Source of the DNA: Actinomycetota bacterium
GTDB lineage: Bacteria > Actinomycetota > Actinomycetes > S36-B12 > UBA10799
Length of the DNA stretch: 50,403 nucleotides
Assembly: GCA_963169255.1 (NCBI GenBank)
Contig: CAUJEJ010000059.1
Location: 1 to 50,403 of the forward strand
Direction: 5' to 3'
Shown here: positions 1 through 7,761 of the stretch, one piece after another
Position numbering within the stretch: position 1 is the first letter of the stretch
Layout of the letters: each line of letters starts with the position of its first letter
Program-made: the position numbers and the translations under genes
Notes under the pieces: model-generated
What the model was told of the DNA's origin: nothing
Seen by the model: the letters and a program-made list of their open reading frames with translations, nothing else
Databases searched by the model: none

Positions 1-26
1 ACAATGACAATGATCGCGATGATCAC
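1..26 (-). CDS. Partial CDS: N-terminus of a probable membrane protein
   Basis: Reading the minus strand from a GTG at 26, nine codons remain before the window edge and encode a purely hydrophobic start (MIIAIIVIV). A purine-rich stretch (ggaagtgg) lies just upstream on that strand. The gene would lie directly downstream of, and co-oriented with, the DUF2207 gene. DUF2207 proteins are often neighbours of LemA-family proteins, which begin with a hydrophobic helix, so LemA is a guess from context only. Too little sequence is present to identify it. Confidence 0.35.
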
Positions 27-96
27 GACAGACCACTTCCAATCAGATCGAGAACTACTTTGCGGGAATTCCGGTACGCAGTGGTTCTAGTGTGAC

Positions 97-1911
97 TCAC
101 CACGATCCACCTCCGCCACCGCCTCCACCGCCGCCGCCCCCTCCGCCGCCACTACTGGAGGAGGACTGTGACGCCTGGTAGGTACCGATTGACGATGAAA
201 CTGCGGATTCGAAACTATCGACGCCGCCACCAGCGCTGTACAACGCACTTGCCCCGAGGTACCCAGCGCCGTAGGGGTACCACGTCGGATTAGGCGGCTC
301 GGAGTTTGTGTAGATCCGATACTTCTCGGCCCACTTGTCGGCAACACCGAACGCCACCGCGTAGGGAATGAAACTGATGAACAGATCCTTGTTTGCCGCG
401 AAGTCAAAGCGGTCTTGAGCCGAGTCAGTCGACAACAATCGTTCGAATCCTGCTGACTTCGACCAATACTCCCGCCCGAGCTGCGTCCGACGGGTTCCGA
501 CGCCCAGCTTCATGAAGCCATATCCACCGAGGACGAACGCGGCGAATGGAAGCCCAAACATCGTCGGCCAGCCCAAGCCCAGGAAGCCAATGAACGCGGC
601 AACAAAACACAGCACCCAGACGAGACGGCCGACCTTCTCTGACGCTGCCGGAACCACGAGCCCTGTGCTGCGAGCCCAGGTTGCGGCCTCTTTCGCCACG
701 GTGGTCTTTGCTGTCGCCAACGCCTTGCCGTTAGCGACTGATTTGTCGGCCAGGAACCACTCCCCTGGCGCAGACAGTCCCAGGCTGGTGGCGACGCTGC
801 GGGTCGCAGTGTCCAGTTTCGCGAACTCCTCTGGGCCGACTGCGGCAGTGACGAGCCATGAGTCGTCTGCTCGTTTCTCGAGCGAGATCAGTCGCTTGTC
901 AGCCATGTAGTAGAGGCTCGAAACCAATGCGTGCGGCCCAGCATCTTCGTACGCCATGTAGCGGGTCTGCACGGGGCCAAATCCGTCTGGTGGTGCGTAC
1001 ATCACCGGGAAGCCTGGTTCGGGCTCCCGCGATGTCCGCGCCCAGAAGAAGCCTGCAATCAGCACAGCAATCGACAGCAACATGACGAAGGCGAAGGGGC
1101 CGATGCTTCGCCCAAACACTGCGTCGAACTTAGGCGTCCACGGCAGCGTCACTTGCGGCGGATTCGGCGGCGCCATGGTTGCCCTGACAGTCATGCCACT
1201 GACGGCCGGGATGTTGCTAGCGGTCAACGTCAGGTTGGGGGTTCCGGCTCCAAGTACAGTGCAGGGACCGTACTGGGCGGCTACCGAGGCGGATCCAGAG
1301 CCAATTCCGGAAGCACATTGCACCTGCTCAGTGGCAAACGGCAAGGTGACTCGGATGGTCGATTGTTGGATCGGCATCCGCCACCCGGGAGCGATCACAT
1401 TCCAGTAAAACGCGGACTGCGGATCTCCACTGTTCGCACCAACTGTGGTGGGGAAGGTCTTCTGCGCTCCTGCTGACACCGGAGAGATCACACCTGGTGT
1501 GGTGTAGCGAATGACATAGGTGTGCAAACCGGGACTCAAGATAACGTCGGCTTGGCCGATCTTCGCGGAGTAGATAGTGCCGCCGGGTTCCCAGGAAGTC
1601 TCATAGGGCTCCGGCTTGCCGTCACGCTGCACCGACAGGATGGTTGGAAAGTAGCGGCCCTTGTCATTCGCCGGATCAGCGACATCCCAGAACTGGAAGA
1701 TTCCACGGCGGCCGACGGGGACTTTGACGGTGATGTTCTCAGTAGCGGTCATGAAACCGCTGGAGTCAACGGAGTAGTCCGCATCGAAATTGGTGATGAC
1801 GACCGGCTCGTACGTGGCATCTGCAGAAGATCCCTGCAAGAGCGGATGGAAAAGCCCGATTAGCACAGCGACAATGAAAATGACGAGCGTGACAATTCGC
1901 TTGATTGACAC
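97..1911 (-). CDS. DUF2207 domain-containing membrane protein
   Basis: A 604-residue protein that starts with a signal/anchor helix (RIVTLVIFIVAVLIGLF), followed by an extracytoplasmic beta-rich domain (about residues 35-265), a transmembrane helix (FAFVMLLSIAVLIAGFFWA), a soluble middle region and a helical pair (VLCFVAAFIGFLGLG...). It ends in a serine run, fifteen glycines and SW. This order and the Gly-rich end are typical of DUF2207 proteins, whose function is unknown. I chose the GTG at 1911 because a gaggggt motif sits upstream at good spacing and the signal helix follows at once; the ORF track start at 1941 adds ten polar residues. It is divergent from imuA'. Confidence 0.85.
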   Translation of the reverse strand: MSIKRIVTLVIFIVAVLIGLFHPLLQGSSADATYEPVVITNFDADYSVDSSGFMTATENITVKVPVGRRGIFQFWDVADPANDKGRYFPTILSVQRDGKPEPYETSWEPGGTIYSAKIGQADVILSPGLHTYVIRYTTPGVISPVSAGAQKTFPTTVGANSGDPQSAFYWNVIAPGWRMPIQQSTIRVTLPFATEQVQCASGIGSGSASVAAQYGPCTVLGAGTPNLTLTASNIPAVSGMTVRATMAPPNPPQVTLPWTPKFDAVFGRSIGPFAFVMLLSIAVLIAGFFWARTSREPEPGFPVMYAPPDGFGPVQTRYMAYEDAGPHALVSSLYYMADKRLISLEKRADDSWLVTAAVGPEEFAKLDTATRSVATSLGLSAPGEWFLADKSVANGKALATAKTTVAKEAATWARSTGLVVPAASEKVGRLVWVLCFVAAFIGFLGLGWPTMFGLPFAAFVLGGYGFMKLGVGTRRTQLGREYWSKSAGFERLLSTDSAQDRFDFAANKDLFISFIPYAVAFGVADKWAEKYRIYTNSEPPNPTWYPYGAGYLGASALYSAGGGVDSFESAVSSSIGTYQASQSSSSSGGGGGGGGGGGGGGGSW

Positions 1912-2058
1912 TTCAGACCCCTCACGATGTGTCGGGCTCACCAGGTATACCTGCGCAGAGCGGTAGTTCGCTCTGCATTCTTAGCGGCTTGAGTGGTCAG
2001 TCTCTCGACACCACGCCAACGCTGCTAGTGCCTAATGACCCAAAAGGCCTATCCACTT

Positions 2059-2074
2059 TCGAACACATGTTCGA
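2059..2074. promoter_or_regulatory. LexA-type SOS box upstream of imuA'
   Basis: The sequence TCGAACACATGTTCGA has perfect 7-bp inverted arms around a 2-nt centre and fits the mycobacterial/actinobacterial SOS consensus TCGAAC-N4-GTTCGA. It lies 12 bp before the imuA' ATG. LexA bound here would block the imuA'-imuB-dnaE2 operon until DNA damage. That these genes are SOS-induced is established in mycobacteria; its operation here is inferred. Confidence 0.9.
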
Positions 2075-2080
2075 TAGCAT
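2075..2080 (+). promoter_or_regulatory. Putative -10 element of a leaderless imuA' transcript
   Basis: TAGCAT directly abuts the LexA box and lies six nucleotides before the imuA' ATG. No separate Shine-Dalgarno sequence with normal spacing is visible. The geometry fits transcription starting at or next to the ATG, with LexA overlapping the core promoter. No convincing -35 hexamer is seen. Confidence 0.5.
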
Positions 2081-2086
2081 CTTGGA

Positions 2087-2800
2087 ATGGCTCTCCCGAA
2101 TGCGCTTGCTTTATCGCCAGCCCTGTCCTCGACTCAGCACGTCGCTGCATCGTTGCTTCATGTTGACGGGCGCCCCGGATTGCAGTTGGCACCAGAGTTG
2201 GCGGCACTCATCCCTGGAGGTTGCTTGCGACCTGGGTCGACGTTAGAGGTCGGCCCCGGGTCCGGCCAGACATCACTCCTCCTTCGATTGATTGCTGAAC
2301 CCACTGCCCGTGGTTCCTGGGCGGCGGTCATCGGCTTCGATGATCTCAACCCACATGCAGCACGTGAGGCTGGTGTTGCACTTGAGCGACTCGCGTTGGT
2401 TGCGAACCCGGGAGGCACCTGGCTTGAGGTGGCGGCCGCTCTTTTAGACACAGTTGAACTGGTTGTCCTCAACCTTCAGCAAGAGTGCCGACCGGCTGAT
2501 TCTCGTCGCCTTCTTGCGCGCGCTCGCCAACGAAGAAGCATCTTGATACTGGTGCAGCGCGATACTCGCCGCGGACCACCCAACCGACCACCTCGACGGA
2601 TGTGGCCCGAACAGCCTGACATCACCCTCACCCCAAGCCAGTACACCTGGCACGGACTCGAACAAGGGCACGGACGACTATGTGAAGCAGTCATCACGGT
2701 CAACGCAACGGGGCGCCGACTCAATGGCCCGGCTCGCAGTTGCCGCCTACGCGTCGGCGAGCGCCCAACCCCACATTGGTCAGCCGGTGGTGACCCATGA
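2087..2800 (+). CDS. imuA': ImuA'-like mutasome accessory protein
   Basis: A 237-residue RecA/SulA-like protein, first gene of the SOS mutagenesis operon. In mycobacteria ImuA' works with ImuB and the polymerase DnaE2 in damage-induced mutagenesis. A glycine-rich loop is visible near residue 57 (VGPGSGQTSLLLRL), but the Walker A lysine is replaced by glutamine, so ATP hydrolysis is doubtful. The Walker-B-like strand VELVVLNL follows about 70 residues later. The gene sits 12 bp after a LexA box and overlaps imuB by four bases (ATGA), implying translational coupling. The family is weakly conserved, so the call leans on gene order. Confidence 0.8.
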   Translation: MALPNALALSPALSSTQHVAASLLHVDGRPGLQLAPELAALIPGGCLRPGSTLEVGPGSGQTSLLLRLIAEPTARGSWAAVIGFDDLNPHAAREAGVALERLALVANPGGTWLEVAAALLDTVELVVLNLQQECRPADSRRLLARARQRRSILILVQRDTRRGPPNRPPRRMWPEQPDITLTPSQYTWHGLEQGHGRLCEAVITVNATGRRLNGPARSCRLRVGERPTPHWSAGGDP

Positions 2801-4407
2801 GGTTCCTCGCCGTTTCATTCCCTCATTGGCCGATCACTGCTGCTGGCTGTTCACCGAGCGTCTCAGCAGCAGTTATCGAATCAGGACGGGTTCAGCACTA
2901 TTCGCCTGCTGCCTACCGCGACGGAGTGCGTACCGGTCAGCGCCGACGAGAGGCCAAAGGCCACAGCCCTGAGCTGATCACGCTCGCTCCGAATCCACAT
3001 CTCGATGCCCAGCAGTTTGAGCCGATCGTTGCGACGTTGATCCAGGTTGTTCCTCGCCTTGAACTCACGAAGCCGGGGCTATGCACCTTGGCGGCGACAG
3101 GCCCGGCCCGCTACTACGGCGGCGAGGTTGAACTCATCGACGAGTTACGTTGCGCTCTTGAAGAACTCGGCGCGCAGAGCTTGGACACCAAGCACGAAGC
3201 TCGCGAAATCTCTGGTGCACGAATCGGGATTGCGGACAGCCGGTTTGGTGCTCAGCTTGCGGCAGAACACGGGACTGACGGCTACCTCGTTGCCCCCGGC
3301 AGAACGCGAGAGTTTTTGGCAGACCTACCGATCTCGACCCTAGAACTCGATGAGCTCTCCACAATTGCTCACCGCCTCGGAATCGAGACCCTTGGTCAAT
3401 TCGCTCAGCTACCCACTCGTTCGGTGCTGACCCGGTTCGGTTCCGCTGCCGCAACCGCGCATGCGCTAGCTCGAGGACTCGACCCAACCCCGTTGGCGAT
3501 TCATCAACCTGCAGTCGAGTTAGCAGTTTCCAGCGAGCTAGATCCTCCGGCACAACGGGTCGATATCGCGTCATTTGCAGCAAAACGACTGTCAGCCGAA
3601 CTGATCGAGATATTGGATCGCCATGGCCTGGCGTGCACACAACTTCGGATCGAAGCGGCAACAGAGCATGGCGAGGAACTCTGCCGAATCTGGCGCGCGA
3701 GTCCCGTCTTCGACGCCGAGACCATCGTCGAACGAGTTCGATGGCAGTTGTCTGGCTGGCTCGACAGCACTGACCCAGCCCTCGCCAAGCCCACAGCGGG
3801 GGTCAGCCTGCTGCGTCTGATCGCGGACGAAGTGGCGGGCGCTAACGATCTTCAGATCAGCTTGTGGGGTGAACTGTCGCAAGCTGACCGCCGTGCAGTG
3901 CGAGGTCTGGACCGAGTCAGCGGACTGTTGGGCCCCGCTGCGGTCTTCACCGCCCTCATCAGCGGTGGCCGCTCCCCTGCCGACCGCGTGCAACTAGTTC
4001 CGTGGGGCCAACCCCCGCCATCGATTGAGCCACCGATGCCGTGGCCAGGGCACGTCCCTGAACCAATGCCGTCGGTGATTCATCCCGACCCGATTCCGAT
4101 CGAGGTTCACGGCGTACAAGGTCCAGTGCGCGTCACCAGTCGAGGTGAGATCAGCGGGAGTCCCACCCAGCTTCGTCAACCAGGGGGGAATTGGGCACCG
4201 GTCATAGCGTGGGCCGGGCCGTGGCTGGTCGACGAACATTGGTGGGAACCCGATACCGCGCAACGGGTCGCACGATTCCAACTCACGACCAAAGCCGAGG
4301 TCGCCGAACAGTCACGGGCACCTGTTGACGTCGCCGCAGGCGCGTCGCATGCATACCTGTGCTGCGTGCAACAGAACTCGTGGTGGATTGAGGCGACCTA
4401 TGACTAG
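2797..4407 (+). CDS. imuB: ImuB, catalytically inactive Y-family polymerase adaptor
   Basis: A 536-residue protein with the Y-family layout (palm/fingers to about residue 220, thumb, little finger, then a C-terminal tail). The acidic residues of active Y-family enzymes are missing: the N-terminus reads AVSFPHWP rather than a DxDxFF-type motif, and the second acidic motif is absent. A clamp-binding peptide QISLWG occurs at residues 353-358, closely matching in sequence and position the beta-clamp motif known for mycobacterial ImuB. The role is to dock DnaE2 and ImuA' onto the sliding clamp. The start overlaps imuA' (ATGA), and the end overlaps the dnaE2 start by eight bases. Confidence 0.9.
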   Translation: MRFLAVSFPHWPITAAGCSPSVSAAVIESGRVQHYSPAAYRDGVRTGQRRREAKGHSPELITLAPNPHLDAQQFEPIVATLIQVVPRLELTKPGLCTLAATGPARYYGGEVELIDELRCALEELGAQSLDTKHEAREISGARIGIADSRFGAQLAAEHGTDGYLVAPGRTREFLADLPISTLELDELSTIAHRLGIETLGQFAQLPTRSVLTRFGSAAATAHALARGLDPTPLAIHQPAVELAVSSELDPPAQRVDIASFAAKRLSAELIEILDRHGLACTQLRIEAATEHGEELCRIWRASPVFDAETIVERVRWQLSGWLDSTDPALAKPTAGVSLLRLIADEVAGANDLQISLWGELSQADRRAVRGLDRVSGLLGPAAVFTALISGGRSPADRVQLVPWGQPPPSIEPPMPWPGHVPEPMPSVIHPDPIPIEVHGVQGPVRVTSRGEISGSPTQLRQPGGNWAPVIAWAGPWLVDEHWWEPDTAQRVARFQLTTKAEVAEQSRAPVDVAAGASHAYLCCVQQNSWWIEATYD

Positions 4408-7400
4408 TCATCAGCGTTCCGCGTCGACGGCGAACCACTACGCAGAACTACACGCCCACTCGTACTTCAGCTTCCTTGATGGAGTGTGCTCACCGGCTGA
4501 GATGGTTGCTGAGGCAACCCGACTCGAACTCAGCGGTCTTGCCCTCCTGGACCATGACGGTTTTTACGGGGTGGTGCAGTTCGCTCAAGCTGCGCGCGAA
4601 GTGGGCCTGCCAACAGTATTTGGTGCTGAACTCACGCTCGGTGCCACCAAACGACCAAACGGGCTTACCGATCCAGAAGGGCAACATCTGGTGGTCCTGG
4701 CCAGAGGACCTAGCGGATACGCCCGCCTCAGCAGCGCTATTTCGCACGCCAACCTCGGTGGCCAAAAGGGCCAACCGAAGCTTGACCTTGCTGACCTTGC
4801 GGACGCACACAACGGCGAATGGCTCGTCCTGACCGGATGTCGTAAAGGTTTAGTCCCCGCAGCTTTGGCACAAGGAGGTGTAGGCAAGGCCGAACAAGCG
4901 CTAGGCGAACTCATCGACATGTTCGGCAAGGCAAACGTGGCCGTCGAGCTCTGGCATCACCACGATCCATACGACGACCAGCGCAACGACGTCCTATATG
5001 GACTTGCATCACGTCACGGACTCGCTGCTGTAGCGACCACAAATGCCCACTACGCAACACCAGAGCGATCGCGCCTTGCCCATGCAACGGCTGCAATCCG
5101 GGCCCGACGCGATCTCGCCAGAATGGACGGCTGGCTACCGGCATCACCAACAGCGCACCTGCGCAGCCCGGCCGAGCAACACCGGCGCTTCCGGCGATAC
5201 CCGGGAGTAGTGGCCCAAGCAGCACAATTCGCTGCCGACTTGGCATTCGATTTGTCACTGGTAGCGCCAGCACTACCAGACTTTCCTGTCCCAGAGGGAC
5301 ATACCGAAGCAAGCTATCTGCGTTGGCTTACCGAACAGGGTGCGCAGCGGCTATACGGACCACGGGATCGCGAACGAGTCCCCGGCGCCTGGAAACAGCT
5401 TGACTACGAACTCACGATCATCGAGCAGTTGAACTTTCCCGGCTACTTCCTCATCGTGTGGGACATCGTCACCTTTGCGCGCAACTCCAACATCTTGTGC
5501 CAAGGCCGTGGCTCTGCAGCTAACTCTGCAGTTTGTTACGCCCTTGGGATCACCAACTGCGATCCAGTTGGCCTCGGTTTACTCTTCGAACGCTTCTTGT
5601 CCCCTGCCCGGGATGGGCCGCCCGACATCGATGTCGACTTCGAAAGTGGTCGTCGTGAAGAAGTCATTCAATACGTCTACACACGCCACGGCCGCTACCA
5701 CGCTGCGCAGGTAGCCAACGTAAACACCTATCGACCTCGTTCAGCTATTCGTGACGCGGCACGCGGATTGGGCTATGAGCAAGGCAGCGCAGATGCCTGG
5801 ACCAAGAACCTTGAGTATTGGGGACGAGGGAGCGCAACAGTCGACGCTGATTCCAGCATCCCCAAACCCGTACTCGATCTGGCCGAACAACTCCTGGACT
5901 TCCCTCGCCACCTCAGCGTCCATTCCGGCGGAATGGTGATCTGTGATCGACCGGTCACCGAAGTGTGTCCGGTCGAGTGGGCAACGGCACCTGGCCGAAC
6001 AGTCCTGCAATGGGACAAGGAGGACTGCGCTGCTGTTGGGTTAGTGAAGTTCGACCTCCTCGGCCTCGGCATGCTCGAGGCCATCCATCGCGCTATCGAC
6101 CTCGTCGCGCAGTTCCATGACGTTCACGTCGACCTCGCCAGGCTGCCACAAGAAGACGCCGTCTACGACCGCCTATGCGAAGCAGACACCGTTGGGGTCT
6201 TCCAGATCGAGTCTCGCGCCCAAATGGCGACGCTGCCACGACTGCGACCACGCAACTTCTACGACCTCGTTGTTGAAGTCGCCCTCATTCGGCCGGGCCC
6301 GATCCAGGGCGGATCTGTGCACCCGTACTTGCGGCGACGAAGTGGCAAAGAACCCATCACCTATCTACACCCCAGCTTGGAACCTTCGCTACGCAAGACC
6401 CTCGGAGTGCCGATCTTCCAAGAACAACTCATGCAGATGGCGATCGATGTCGCTGGCTTCACTGCAGCCGAAGCAGACCAACTCCGGCAAGCCATGGGGT
6501 CAAAGCGTTCAGCTGCCAAGATGGAAGCCCTACGAGAACGGCTCTACTCCGGAATGGCCGAACGAGGGATCATCGGCGAAGCAGCAGATCAGGTGTTCAC
6601 CTCGCTAGCAGCGTTCGCGAGCTTCGGCTTTCCCGAGTCTCATGCCGCCTCGTTCGCATATCTGGTCTATTCGAGTTCCTGGCTCAAACTGCACTACCCG
6701 GCAGCATTCCTCGCCAGCCTGCTGAACTCCCAACCGATGGGTTTCTGGTCACCGGCAACCCTGGTTGCAGACGCCCGCCGTCATGGCGTCACGGTGCTGC
6801 GAGCAGATGTCAATTTCAGCGATGCGCTGGCCACACTTGAGCGTGCTCCAGATAGCAATGCCTCGCAGGACCTTGCAGTAGTCAAACCCAACGCAGTGGT
6901 CAAACCCAACGCAGAGGTCAAACCCAACGCAGAGGCCAAACCCGATGCGGCAGTCAGACTCGGGCTCACCAGCATCAAGGGGGTTGGGACCGAGGCGGCC
7001 GAACGAATCGCTTCAGCCCGCCCCTTCAGCAACCTCGACGATTTGGCCCGGCGGACGGAACTGTCAAAGAAGCAACTCGAAGCTCTCGCTAGCGCGGGTG
7101 CCACAGCAAGTCTTGATCACGGTGAACGGCGAACAAGTCTCTGGAGCGCCGGAACTGTCGCACATCAATCTCAAGATCAACTACCAGGTCTAATCTTCGG
7201 TGACACTGCACCGAAGCTTGCGAGGATGTCACCCGACGAGACACTGATTGCTGACCTGCAGACCACTGGAATTAGCGTGGACTCCTCCCCCATGCAACTA
7301 CTCAAACATCGACTGCGCGGATATCCGATCGTTCCCGCGAACGAGTTGGTGAACCATCGCCATGGGAGTCGGGTCAGTGTGGCCGGGATCATCACCCACC

Positions 7401-7639
7401 GGCAACGCCCCGAGACAGCTGCCGGTGTGACCTTCCTGAACCTTGAGGACGAAAGTGGCCTCATCAACGTGGTCTGTTCGTTGGTGTTGTGGCAGCAGTA
7501 CCGCGATATCGCGAGGAATTCCACCGCATTGCTGGTTCGCGGCTACGTCGAATCGGCTGACGGCGCGATCAACGTCGTCGCCAAAGAACTTGAAGACCTC
7601 AAGATCACAGTTGCTCCACCGTCTCGAGAGTTCCACTAA
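4400..7639 (+). CDS. dnaE2: DnaE2 error-prone DNA polymerase III alpha subunit
   Basis: A C-family polymerase of 1,079 residues. It has an N-terminal PHP domain (ELHAHSYFSFLDGVCSP), the polymerase core with GRGSAANSAVCYALG and catalytic PDIDVDFES, a helix-hairpin-helix region (SIKGVGTEAAERI) and a C-terminal OB fold (VSVAGIITHRQ...). This is the usual DnaE2 length and order. I chose the ATG at 4400, which overlaps the imuB stop and places the PHP motif near residue 20; the longer ORF start at 4325 would lie inside imuB. An 18-bp tandem repeat inserts KPNA units just before the helix-hairpin-helix region. It is part of the LexA-controlled cassette for translesion synthesis and damage-induced mutagenesis. 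Confidence 0.95.
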   Translation: MTSHQRSASTANHYAELHAHSYFSFLDGVCSPAEMVAEATRLELSGLALLDHDGFYGVVQFAQAAREVGLPTVFGAELTLGATKRPNGLTDPEGQHLVVLARGPSGYARLSSAISHANLGGQKGQPKLDLADLADAHNGEWLVLTGCRKGLVPAALAQGGVGKAEQALGELIDMFGKANVAVELWHHHDPYDDQRNDVLYGLASRHGLAAVATTNAHYATPERSRLAHATAAIRARRDLARMDGWLPASPTAHLRSPAEQHRRFRRYPGVVAQAAQFAADLAFDLSLVAPALPDFPVPEGHTEASYLRWLTEQGAQRLYGPRDRERVPGAWKQLDYELTIIEQLNFPGYFLIVWDIVTFARNSNILCQGRGSAANSAVCYALGITNCDPVGLGLLFERFLSPARDGPPDIDVDFESGRREEVIQYVYTRHGRYHAAQVANVNTYRPRSAIRDAARGLGYEQGSADAWTKNLEYWGRGSATVDADSSIPKPVLDLAEQLLDFPRHLSVHSGGMVICDRPVTEVCPVEWATAPGRTVLQWDKEDCAAVGLVKFDLLGLGMLEAIHRAIDLVAQFHDVHVDLARLPQEDAVYDRLCEADTVGVFQIESRAQMATLPRLRPRNFYDLVVEVALIRPGPIQGGSVHPYLRRRSGKEPITYLHPSLEPSLRKTLGVPIFQEQLMQMAIDVAGFTAAEADQLRQAMGSKRSAAKMEALRERLYSGMAERGIIGEAADQVFTSLAAFASFGFPESHAASFAYLVYSSSWLKLHYPAAFLASLLNSQPMGFWSPATLVADARRHGVTVLRADVNFSDALATLERAPDSNASQDLAVVKPNAVVKPNAEVKPNAEAKPDAAVRLGLTSIKGVGTEAAERIASARPFSNLDDLARRTELSKKQLEALASAGATASLDHGERRTSLWSAGTVAHQSQDQLPGLIFGDTAPKLARMSPDETLIADLQTTGISVDSSPMQLLKHRLRGYPIVPANELVNHRHGSRVSVAGIITHRQRPETAAGVTFLNLEDESGLINVVCSLVLWQQYRDIARNSTALLVRGYVESADGAINVVAKELEDLKITVAPPSREFH
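6878..6949 (+). repeat. Four tandem 18-bp units inside dnaE2
   Basis: Four in-frame copies of an 18-bp unit encode VVKPNA, VVKPNA, EVKPNA and EAKPDA. The first three differ by only a few bases and the fourth is more diverged, consistent with stepwise duplication from one end. They lie in a linker immediately before the helix-hairpin-helix segment. Confidence 0.95.
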
Positions 7640-7641
7640 CC

Positions 7642-7761
7642 ATGCGCGAGATACCCGACATCTTCCCCACGAACCACCAACCGCAATACCAGAATTGGCT
7701 CACCCGCCAACTTAGGCTGCGACCGGGACACCAACTTCTGAACGTGGGGCATGGGGCATGA
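7642..7761 (+). CDS. 39-residue micro-ORF resembling a truncated methyltransferase N-terminus
   Basis: This ORF is too short for the track. It starts two bases after the dnaE2 stop and ends in an ATGA overlap with the acyltransferase start, so it could carry translation from dnaE2 to the next gene. The C-terminal half, LRLRPGHQLLNVGHGA, resembles class I SAM-dependent methyltransferase motif I (typically PGxxVLDVGCGxG), at which point it stops. It may be a remnant of a lost methyltransferase gene, a coupling peptide, or chance. A gagag sequence about ten bases upstream is a possible ribosome binding site. No function is assigned. Confidence 0.4.
   Translation: MREIPDIFPTNHQPQYQNWLTRQLRLRPGHQLLNVGHGA

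Noticed and set aside
100-190. Long run of ccg/ccc-type triplets
   Set aside because: It encodes the polyglycine C-terminus normal for DUF2207 proteins and is not an independent repeat element.
931-1476. 181-codon plus-strand ORF
   Set aside because: It lies entirely antisense to the DUF2207 gene, has His/Arg/Gly-rich low-quality sequence and no ribosome binding site; a shadow ORF.
4325-4399. N-terminal extension of DnaE2 in the ORF track
   Set aside because: It lies inside imuB, is Arg/Cys-rich and has no family match; the ATG at 4400 gives the standard operon overlap and PHP start.
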